From: Saprospiraceae bacterium
GTDB lineage: Bacteria > Bacteroidota > Bacteroidia > Chitinophagales > Saprospiraceae
Length of the DNA: 22,154 nucleotides
Reading direction: 5' to 3'
Assembly: GCA_020630045.1 (NCBI GenBank)
Contig: JAHDCE010000006.1
Span: forward strand, 1 to 22,154
Shown here: piece by piece, positions 15,862 through 22,154 of the stretch
Layout of the letters: the number at the start of each line of letters is the position of its first letter
Position numbering within the stretch: position 1 is the stretch's first letter
Position numbers and translations under genes: made by a program
Notes under the pieces: model-generated
Database searches by the model: none
The model's input: the letters and a program-made list of their open reading frames with translations, nothing else
Told to the model about the DNA's origin: nothing

Positions 15862-18528
15862 ATGAGACGAGCAAGACTACTATCCTTGGTATTGATTGTA
15901 GTTGCTTTGGGAATCAATGGCCTTTATGCACAGGATCGTGCCCTTAAAGGCGCTTTGAATCAAATGGAGATTTTAGATTACTCCGGAGCAATCGAATCCC
16001 TCAACAAAATCCTTGACAAGTACGATTCTGCTGAAGCCAAAATTGCCTTGGCGGAATGTTACCGTAAGGTCAGTGATGTGGACAATGCCGAATATTGGTA
16101 TGGCCAAGTCGTTAACCTTCCGGAAGCGGAAACCGAGCATTATCTGTTTTATGGATACATGCTTCAAAGAAACGGGAAATGTGATATGGCCCGCGAATGG
16201 TTTACCAAATTCGTAGAAGCAAAACCCGAAGATAACCGGGGTCAACACCTTCTTCGTGCTTGTGATTATGAAGATGAATTAATGGTGAAAAATGCCGGTA
16301 TCTATGAAATCGAACACATGGATTTCAATACCGGATTAGATGATTTCGGAACGGCTTACTTCGGCGATGGAATCGTTTTCGCATCCGAATCAGCCGGTAG
16401 TTCTTTCGAAAGACGTTTGCACTGTTGGACAGGCAACCCTTTCCTAGACTTGATGTACGTCGAGCGGGAAGCTGTTGACAGTTCAATGTGTGATTACACA
16501 TATGGAGAACCCGAAAAATTCTCCAACAAATTGAATTCTAAATATCACGATGCAATCGTCTCATTTGCAGAAGATAATACCATTTTCTTTACCAGAAACA
16601 ACCTAGTCGGTGGAAAAGCGCGTAAAGATGACGAAGGAATCGTCAGACTTAAGATCTTCTCTGCTGAGAATGCAAACGAATCAGGAAATACTTTCTCTGA
16701 TTTGACAAGTCTTCCTTTCAATAGTGATGAATACTCCGTCGCTCACCCGGCACTTAGTACGGATGGCAATACCCTTTACTTCGCATCTGATATGCCCGGT
16801 GGTTTTGGAGGAATGGACCTATACTCTTCCAATCAGGAAGATGGTCGTTGGGGTCCTCCCGTCAACCTAGGCCCAAAAGTCAATACGGAAGGACACGAGG
16901 TATTCCCATTTTATGCTCAAGACAATAAACTTTACTTTTCTTCTGATGGACATGTCGGCCTTGGTGGTCTAGATGTTTATACCATGGAAAAGAAAAAAGA
17001 ATTTAACGAGTGGGGTGAAATCATCAATATCGGATATCCAATCAATACTCGTGACGATGATTTTGCATTCGTAATTAATGAAGAGCGTACTTGTGGTTAT
17101 GTATCCTCTGACCGTGAAGGTGGATTCGGAGATGATGACATCTACTCTTTCAGAAGAAATGCAGCTACCGTAAAAATCTACGTATACGACGAGCAAACCA
17201 ACGAACCCATCGAAGGTGCGACTGTCATCAGTGATTGTACAGGTGCTACCGCTTATACGGATTCAGAAGGTTTCGCTCTTGTAGAACAGAAATTGAACCA
17301 GTGTTGTCAATTCTCAGCGAGTAAAGAGACCTACACGGACAATGATAAACAAGGATGTACGACCGGTCTTCAACCCGGCGAGGAAGTATTTGTTGAAATT
17401 CCGTTGAATCGTCCTGTCGATTATGTAATACGTGGTAAAATAACGAATAAAGTCACGGGTGCGCCACTTCCGGGAGCCAAGGTAATTTTGACCAACTCTT
17501 GTGGTGATATGCAACAAGAAATGATAGCGGACGACAATGGTGATTATATCTTCGAACTAAAAGAAGATTGTTGTTATACTGTATCTGCTTCTAATGATGG
17601 ATTCTTTGGTGCTTCTACAGCTAACAATTCTGCCATCAATCCGGAAGATATGTGTACCAAACCGGAAAATCGGGAATTGATCGCCAATCTTCCATTGACA
17701 CCGTTCACGGATGAAGGCTATACTGGTACTGATCCTACAAATCCGATAAATCCGAACAGAAATCCATCTACCGATCCAAGGGAACCGGGTGTCAACCCGT
17801 ATAATCCTCCGGGCACGAATCCAGGTACTTATCCTCCGGGAACAAACCCTGGACCTACATATACGACACCTAGCAATCCGGGCAGTTACAGTCCAACACC
17901 ATTCTTCGGAACAGGTGATGATATCATCCGCGAAGCTTCTAGAAACGAGCCCATCGAGTGCTGTGCGGTCTTTGAAGGACTTAGTGCTTTCGGAAATGAC
18001 TTCGAAGTCAGTCCATCCGTAACTTACAATAGTGGCGGTGGGTCATATTCTTCAGGAGGAGGCTCTTACTCTTCTGGAGGAGGTTCAGCTTCTTCTGGTG
18101 GAAGTATTCCTTTCTTACTTCACATTTACTATGATTTCGACCAGTCTTATATCAGAAACGATGCAGATGGTGAGTTGACCAAGTTGTACAACTTGTTACA
18201 AGAAAACCCGACTATCGTGGTTGAAATCGGTTCACACACGGATTCTAGGGGGTCAGGTAAATACAATGACCGCTTGTCACAACGTCGCGCCGAATCCGTA
18301 GTACGCTGGTTAAGGGACAAGGGTATTGATAAATCACGTTTGGTGGCGACAGGTTACGGAGAAACCCAAAACGTGAACCAATGTGCCAATAACGTACCTT
18401 GTAGTGAAGAAGAACACCAGTTGAACCGTCGTACCGAATTCCGAGTGATCGGATTGACGGACGGCACCCAGTTCTCACAACCGCGTTCTGGAGTTAATGG
18501 ACGAGGATGTGATGGTTGTCCTTTCTAA
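15862..18528 (+). CDS. PorE-like paralogue with low-complexity linker and OmpA domain
   Basis: 888 residues from the ATG at 15862, chosen over 15805 because it gives a signal peptide (about 1-23, ending NGLYAQ). The order is as in the preceding gene: TPR-like helices (about 25-135), PD40 propeller (about 150-430), two Cys-patterned regulatory-like domains (about 435-515 and 520-612; C459/C481-482/C499 and C547/C570-571/C598), OmpA (about 750-865) with D794, R809 and NRR at 855-857. The cysteine spacing of the first domain is identical to that in the neighbour. It differs in a long linker: Pro/Asn/Gly-rich with NPG and YPPG repeats (about 615-680), then SGGGSYS-type repeats (724-747). The C-terminus is CDGCPF. 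It is a tandem duplicate that has diverged. It has its own terminator, so it is probably expressed separately. Confidence 0.92.
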   Translation: MRRARLLSLVLIVVALGINGLYAQDRALKGALNQMEILDYSGAIESLNKILDKYDSAEAKIALAECYRKVSDVDNAEYWYGQVVNLPEAETEHYLFYGYMLQRNGKCDMAREWFTKFVEAKPEDNRGQHLLRACDYEDELMVKNAGIYEIEHMDFNTGLDDFGTAYFGDGIVFASESAGSSFERRLHCWTGNPFLDLMYVEREAVDSSMCDYTYGEPEKFSNKLNSKYHDAIVSFAEDNTIFFTRNNLVGGKARKDDEGIVRLKIFSAENANESGNTFSDLTSLPFNSDEYSVAHPALSTDGNTLYFASDMPGGFGGMDLYSSNQEDGRWGPPVNLGPKVNTEGHEVFPFYAQDNKLYFSSDGHVGLGGLDVYTMEKKKEFNEWGEIINIGYPINTRDDDFAFVINEERTCGYVSSDREGGFGDDDIYSFRRNAATVKIYVYDEQTNEPIEGATVISDCTGATAYTDSEGFALVEQKLNQCCQFSASKETYTDNDKQGCTTGLQPGEEVFVEIPLNRPVDYVIRGKITNKVTGAPLPGAKVILTNSCGDMQQEMIADDNGDYIFELKEDCCYTVSASNDGFFGASTANNSAINPEDMCTKPENRELIANLPLTPFTDEGYTGTDPTNPINPNRNPSTDPREPGVNPYNPPGTNPGTYPPGTNPGPTYTTPSNPGSYSPTPFFGTGDDIIREASRNEPIECCAVFEGLSAFGNDFEVSPSVTYNSGGGSYSSGGGSYSSGGGSASSGGSIPFLLHIYYDFDQSYIRNDADGELTKLYNLLQENPTIVVEIGSHTDSRGSGKYNDRLSQRRAESVVRWLRDKGIDKSRLVATGYGETQNVNQCANNVPCSEEEHQLNRRTEFRVIGLTDGTQFSQPRSGVNGRGCDGCPF

Positions 18529-18550
18529 TTGACAAAAAATCGACATGAAA

Positions 18551-18585
18551 ACGGGGATATGTAACCACATATCCCCGTTTTTTTT
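18551..18585 (+). terminator. Strong intrinsic terminator
   Basis: A perfect 12-bp stem, ACGGGGATATGT (18551-18562) and ACATATCCCCGT (18567-18578), with an AACC loop and eight T. It lies 22 bases after the stop of the 888-residue PorE-like gene. This is the only PD40 gene in the window that ends in a plain terminator and not a palindromic element. Confidence 0.93.
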
Positions 18586-18623
18586 CTATAATTCGAAGTC
18601 GATATCAATATATCCTTGAATTC

Positions 18624-18639
18624 AAGCCGGTAACGGCTT
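18624..18639 (+). other. Small hairpin with GTAA tetraloop
   Basis: AAGCCG-GTAA-CGGCTT is a perfect 6-bp stem closed by a GNRA-type loop, followed by ATTTTAC. It is in the 239-base gap before the SPOR-containing PD40 gene. It may be a weak secondary terminator or a leader structure. Confidence 0.3.
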
Positions 18640-18750
18640 ATTTTACAAGTTCGATAAGAACACAGTCGATTATCAATCCCTTTAAGCAATCATTATGATT
18701 TTTTTGGGGAAACATATGATACCAACCCCTAAAAACCCTCGTTGTAAACG

Positions 18751-18762
18751 AAACGATCGTTT
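18751..18762. promoter_or_regulatory. Palindrome just before a start codon
   Basis: AAACGATCGTTT is a perfect 12-bp palindrome ending 5 bases before the ATG at 18768. An imperfect inverted pair, CATATGATACCAA (18714-18726) and TTGGTATATG (18761-18770), could fold the start codon into a hairpin. Operator or translational-control function is inferred only from position. Confidence 0.35.
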
Positions 18763-18767
18763 GGTAT

Positions 18768-20936
18768 ATGAAAATGAAAAACAGCCTATTTGCCATATTT
18801 GTTGTGGTTTTCGCTTTCGCGAATCATGCCACCGGACAAATCGAATTGCTTAAGAAAGCGGATATGCAGTTCAAGTTGAAATCCTTCAACTCCGCTATTC
18901 GCACTTATGAAACTTTCATTCAGTCCGATCCTCAAAATCAATCCGCCCTGATCCGTTTGGCGGAAGCCAATGATTATTTACACAATTGGGAAAAAGCCGC
19001 CGACTGGTACAAACAAGCGGAAGAAGCACCCGAATTTCAATCCAAACATTATTTGCCTTACGGCAAATTGCTCATGAGAATGGGTAAATACCAAGAGGCG
19101 AAAAACAAATTCGTCCTTTATTCTTATCGAGACCCTTCTGTGGGCGGACACCTTTCACGTGCTTGTGAATATGCCATTCAAAGAAGCGGGATAGAACAAA
19201 GGTATGTGTTAAAACCGCTGACTTCCAATACGACTGATGCGGATTATGCGCCTACCTTTTTCGGAAGCCAACTGGTTTATGTTTCCGGACGGAAAGACAT
19301 CGCCAGACCCGGCGATCCCAATAGGGACGGAGGAGTTACCAACGACAAAAATCACTTGTTCATCACAAAGCTCGATCCGGTCGGAATGCCGGGAACAGTT
19401 CGTTACTTCAGGACTGCATTAAGGGACGGAGAAGAAAATGAAGGACCGCTTTGTTTTTCATCCGATGGCAATAAAATCGCTTTCATAAAAAACAAATTCA
19501 TCAATGGGGTGTCCCAGACTGCATTCGAATTATTCCCTTCTACGTTGTACATGGCCAATTCAGTTGGAAAAGGAGATTGGGAAGAGCATTCACTATTCGA
19601 ACACAATGGCGACTACTCCATTTCATATCCCAACCTCACGCCCGATGGTACAACGCTCTATTTCGCATCCGATATGCCTGGAGGCAAGGGAGGATATGAT
19701 TTATACGTCTCCTCCTTCCAAGAAGGAAAATGGTCTAAACCTCGGAATCTAGGCCCTACGATCAATACGCCCGGAAACGAAATTTCCCCATTCGTATCCG
19801 GAGATGAATTGTATTTTTCTTCTGATTATCACTATGGATTTGGTGGACAAGACATCTTTAAAGCCAAGTTTAAATCCGGAGATTGGGAAATCGAGTCCCT
19901 AGGTTTCGGTATCAACTCTCCTGCAAATGATTTTGGTTTTATATTTAATTCGACCAAGCGTGTAGGTTATATGGTTTCCGACCGGAAAGGTAATGAAGAC
20001 ATATTTCGCGTAAGCGAAAAAGCCGGAGGAGACATAACCATAGTCGTATTGGATGCCAAAACGGGCTCACCGATAAAAAGTGCGGTCTTGGATTTTGGTG
20101 CTTGTAGTGATCAACCTTATGCTACGGATGCCGCCGGACGATATTCTTTTCAAATCGTTTCGGATATGAATTGTAATGTAAGTGTTTCCAAAGATGGTTA
20201 CAGCAAAAAAGCCCTTTCTATTTCGGAATCCGATAAGAGCAGGGGGATTATCGAAGTATTACTGTCCAAATCTTCATCCAATTTATACACGGCCAAAGTA
20301 TTTGATGCATCAGGAGATTTGACGCCCATGCCGGACGTAGCTGTTAAAGCTACCAATCAAAACGATGGTACCCGATTGGATTTGTTGACCGGTGCGGACG
20401 GTACGTTTTATCTTCCATTACAACCTCGTGCGAAATACATCATTAAGTTTTCAAAAGCGGGTTATCGTGAAATCAAAATCATAGTAGACACCGGAGACGG
20501 AACCGATAAAAGTATCATCAAGGACATTAAGTTATTACGTTCCGACCTTCCTTCCGAGCCTCCGAAACCGGACGTAGGAGAAGGCCCTACCACACCTGTG
20601 GTCGATGGAGATGGAGGAGTAGCAGTAGATATTGACAAAATTGATGTGGATTCGCCATCCGGTTCTCCGGTCGCCACCCCTTCAAGCAAAGGGTTTTCCG
20701 TGCAAATCATGGCATTGAGCGTCAAAACATCCAAGCTGCCGGATGTTTCTAAATTGAAAAGTATCGGTTCGGTTTATTATACCGCCGATACGAAATACAA
20801 AAGGTTTCGCGTAGGCGTTTTCAAAACCAAATCGGAAGCGAAAACCGCTCTCGCCTCTCTCAAAACCAAAGGATTTCCGAATGCTTATATCGTAGAGGAA
20901 AAGGGAGAAAATAAAATCTATAAATTGGAAGGGTAA
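18768..20936 (+). CDS. Exported TPR/PD40 protein with SPOR domain
   Basis: 722 residues, starting MKMKNSLFA, with a second Met codon at 18774. Signal peptide about 1-23 (ending NHATGQ), TPR-like helices about 25-135, PD40 propeller about 150-415 with blades such as DYSISYPNLTPDGTTLYF, two regulatory-like beta domains (about 420-500 and 503-590) and an Asp/Pro/Gly-rich linker (about 595-640). The C-terminal domain (about 641-712, GFSVQIMALSV then RFRVGVFKTKSEAKTAL) is SPOR, which in other proteins binds denuded peptidoglycan glycans. It is thus a relative of the two PorE-like genes in which SPOR stands in place of OmpA as wall anchor. Only two of the four cysteines of the first regulatory domain remain (C446, C469), and the CPF tail is absent. 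A role in the same envelope system is likely but inferred. Confidence 0.88.
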   Translation: MKMKNSLFAIFVVVFAFANHATGQIELLKKADMQFKLKSFNSAIRTYETFIQSDPQNQSALIRLAEANDYLHNWEKAADWYKQAEEAPEFQSKHYLPYGKLLMRMGKYQEAKNKFVLYSYRDPSVGGHLSRACEYAIQRSGIEQRYVLKPLTSNTTDADYAPTFFGSQLVYVSGRKDIARPGDPNRDGGVTNDKNHLFITKLDPVGMPGTVRYFRTALRDGEENEGPLCFSSDGNKIAFIKNKFINGVSQTAFELFPSTLYMANSVGKGDWEEHSLFEHNGDYSISYPNLTPDGTTLYFASDMPGGKGGYDLYVSSFQEGKWSKPRNLGPTINTPGNEISPFVSGDELYFSSDYHYGFGGQDIFKAKFKSGDWEIESLGFGINSPANDFGFIFNSTKRVGYMVSDRKGNEDIFRVSEKAGGDITIVVLDAKTGSPIKSAVLDFGACSDQPYATDAAGRYSFQIVSDMNCNVSVSKDGYSKKALSISESDKSRGIIEVLLSKSSSNLYTAKVFDASGDLTPMPDVAVKATNQNDGTRLDLLTGADGTFYLPLQPRAKYIIKFSKAGYREIKIIVDTGDGTDKSIIKDIKLLRSDLPSEPPKPDVGEGPTTPVVDGDGGVAVDIDKIDVDSPSGSPVATPSSKGFSVQIMALSVKTSKLPDVSKLKSIGSVYYTADTKYKRFRVGVFKTKSEAKTALASLKTKGFPNAYIVEEKGENKIYKLEG

Positions 20937-21016
20937 AGGATTTCCCTCTAGTAATAAAAAACTGTTTGAGTATAATATTCTAAATTCAAACAACTTCGAA
21001 GAACCTGGGTTTGGAT

Positions 21017-21024
21017 TATATTTG
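21017..21024 (+). promoter_or_regulatory. Candidate -7 box upstream of the DUF5685-type gene
   Basis: TATATTTG matches TAnnTTTG. A transcript from it would start close to the left end of the palindromic element at 21031 and carry that element as 5' leader of the DUF5685-type gene. No -33 TTTG is seen at the proper distance. Confidence 0.3.
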
Positions 21025-21030
21025 GGTAGT

Positions 21031-21191
21031 ATACTCGAAATTAAGTGGAATGAAAGAAATTTGACAAAGTCATTTTTTTCTTTGGCGATTTGAAAAACGC
21101 AGGCATAGCCGTAGCTATGCTGAGCATTTTCAAAGAAGCGAAAGGTAAAAAGGACAAGTCAAAAAATTGCAAACCACTTAATTTCGAGTAT
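21031..21191. repeat. 161-nt palindromic element, copy 2
   Basis: ATACTCGAAATTAAGTGG (21031-21048) is perfectly inverted at 21174-21191, extendable to 19 bp by the flanking T and A. The centre GCATAGC-CGTA-GCTATGC is a clean hairpin, flanked by longer partly complementary arms (TTCTTTGGCGATTTG on the left, CAAAGAAGCGAAAG on the right). It is homologous to 15281-15442 over its whole length. It lies in the 298-base gap between the SPOR-containing PD40 gene and the DUF5685-type gene. No other gene-like content is seen in that gap. Confidence 0.82.
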
Positions 21192-21234
21192 AACTACATT
21201 AAGAAGTGTTCTATTGACCTAAAAATCCTAGCCC

Positions 21235-22154
21235 ATGTTCGGACTCATGAAAAAACAATGCGGAACCTCATGTTCCACCGAGGATCATTTGTCCTTTAGG
21301 AAAAGCTACTGCGGTACTTGTAAGTCTATGGGAAGCATCTATTCCCAAAAGTCCCGTATGCTCCTCAATTACGATGTCGTATTCCTATCCGAACTCCTAG
21401 CGACTTTTCAAGAAGAACAAGACTTGTATTGGATCCGGTCAGGACATTGCTTGGACAAAGTTAAATCTCATGAAGTGCCCCCGCATCTTAGATTTACAGC
21501 ATCCGTCAATATCATCCTAGCTGCTATCAAAGCATTAGATGATCAAAGGGACGGCTCGGTTTGGAAGGGCAAAATACTAGGAAAGATTTTGACAAAAGAC
21601 AACCATTCCGCTCAAGCGGAATTGAAGCGAATGGGCTTCAATGTCCCACAATTGGAATATTGGGCCAATGAGCAATTCAAACGGGAATCACAAGGAGGAA
21701 CTCTTGAACATCTTACCGAACCCACCGCAAAAATGACCTCCTTGGTTTTTGGTTGGGGGGCGGAGGTGGTGGGAGCCTCTGTAGAACGATTCGCCGAATT
21801 GGGATACCACTTCGGACGCTTGGTGTACCAGTTGGATGCTTGGGAAGATTTTCGGGAAGATTGGGACAAAAATCAATTCAATCCGCTGATTGATGTTCTA
21901 GGATGGAATATCCGCGATTTTGAACGGACAGGTAGGGAATCATTCCGGAAGGTCATCGAAAAACAACGGGATATGGTTTTGGACGCTCTAAAAAACATTT
22001 CCCTTCCGGGAAATAAAGAAGCGGCATTGACCGGTAGGCTCATGCTTAATCTTGCCAGTAGATTATACAAGCAAGAACGGCAAGAAGAAAAGAAAACCCG
22101 GAAAGCGGCAGTTTCTTTACGAACTTCCCATTCGAAGGTCGTCCGTTTATTTCA
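21235..22154 (+). CDS. DUF5685-type protein, 3' end outside window
   Basis: An open frame from the ATG at 21235 runs 306 codons to the window edge without a stop. It starts MFGLMKKQCG and has a Cys cluster, C9, C13, C26 and C29 in SYCGTC, typical of the N-terminus of the DUF5685 family. Further on, LDAWEDFREDWDKNQFNPL matches the Asp-rich family segment that recalls an all-alpha isoprenoid-synthase-like fold; catalytic activity is not established. There is no signal peptide, so it is probably cytoplasmic. The tail seen here is Lys/Arg/Glu-rich. The frame fits the family from the first residue, so the start is likely right. Function is unknown. Confidence 0.78.
   Translation, partial: MFGLMKKQCGTSCSTEDHLSFRKSYCGTCKSMGSIYSQKSRMLLNYDVVFLSELLATFQEEQDLYWIRSGHCLDKVKSHEVPPHLRFTASVNIILAAIKALDDQRDGSVWKGKILGKILTKDNHSAQAELKRMGFNVPQLEYWANEQFKRESQGGTLEHLTEPTAKMTSLVFGWGAEVVGASVERFAELGYHFGRLVYQLDAWEDFREDWDKNQFNPLIDVLGWNIRDFERTGRESFRKVIEKQRDMVLDALKNISLPGNKEAALTGRLMLNLASRLYKQERQEEKKTRKAAVSLRTSHSKVVRLF

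Noticed and set aside
9776..20936. Type IX sorting tails or a giant adhesin in the array
   Set aside because: No C-terminal domain of the exported proteins resembles a type A or type B sorting domain, and none is of adhesin size. Cargo, if any, is outside the window.
21090..21299. Plus-strand open frame of 69 codons
   Set aside because: It begins inside the palindromic element and overlaps the DUF5685-type start in another frame. Its translation comes from the repeat arms, so it is not treated as a gene.
1..22154. CRISPR array, prophage, integrase or tRNA gene
   Set aside because: No regularly spaced direct repeats, no phage or integrase proteins and no cloverleaf were seen; the repeated sequences present are inverted, isolated elements.

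Overview
The window looks like chromosomal DNA from a member of the Bacteroidota. The grounds are a fused LpxC/FabZ gene, a PorP/SprF-family outer-membrane protein, several TPR + PD40 propeller + OmpA proteins of the PorE type, TAnnTTTG promoter boxes, and gene starts without clear Shine-Dalgarno sequences. A Saprospiria-like lineage would fit, but that is an inference. No phage, integrase, plasmid, CRISPR or rRNA/tRNA signature was seen.

Left part (1-4961), core genes. A minus-strand fragment at the edge (1-79) may be the start of a small protein. prfA (release factor 1) lies on the minus strand. Diverging from it is a pair made of a CvpA-family membrane protein and a small single-pass membrane protein. 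Next comes a tight two-gene unit: fused lpxC/fabZ (lipid A and fatty-acid synthesis) and an atypical ABC ATPase.

Middle part (4962-9694). A 749-residue exported TPR/PD40 protein has a decayed OmpA domain and a SPOR-like tail. It converges on a minus-strand secreted L-type (legume-like) lectin. A calcineurin-type metallophosphoesterase diverges from the lectin.

Right part (9776-20936), an envelope gene array, all on the plus strand: an unrecognised exported coiled-coil protein, a PorP/SprF-family protein, two tandem paralogous PorE-like proteins (TPR, propeller, two Cys-patterned carboxypeptidase-regulatory-like domains, OmpA) and a third relative in which OmpA is replaced by SPOR. This resembles the outer-membrane and peptidoglycan-anchored side of type IX secretion or adhesin attachment. 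No giant adhesin is present in the window. The last gene (21235 to the edge) is a DUF5685-type protein cut by the window end.

Non-coding structure. Three imperfect palindromes of 161-165 nt with 17-18 nt terminal inverted repeats and a central GTAGC-type hairpin lie just downstream of three of the four PD40 genes (7453-7617, 15281-15442, 21031-21191). Two of them are clearly homologous to each other. The fourth PD40 gene ends instead in a perfect 12-bp stem terminator (18551-18585). A second strong terminator sits at 15472-15512. The palindromes and the Cys-patterned PorE-like array are the parts most worth a second look.
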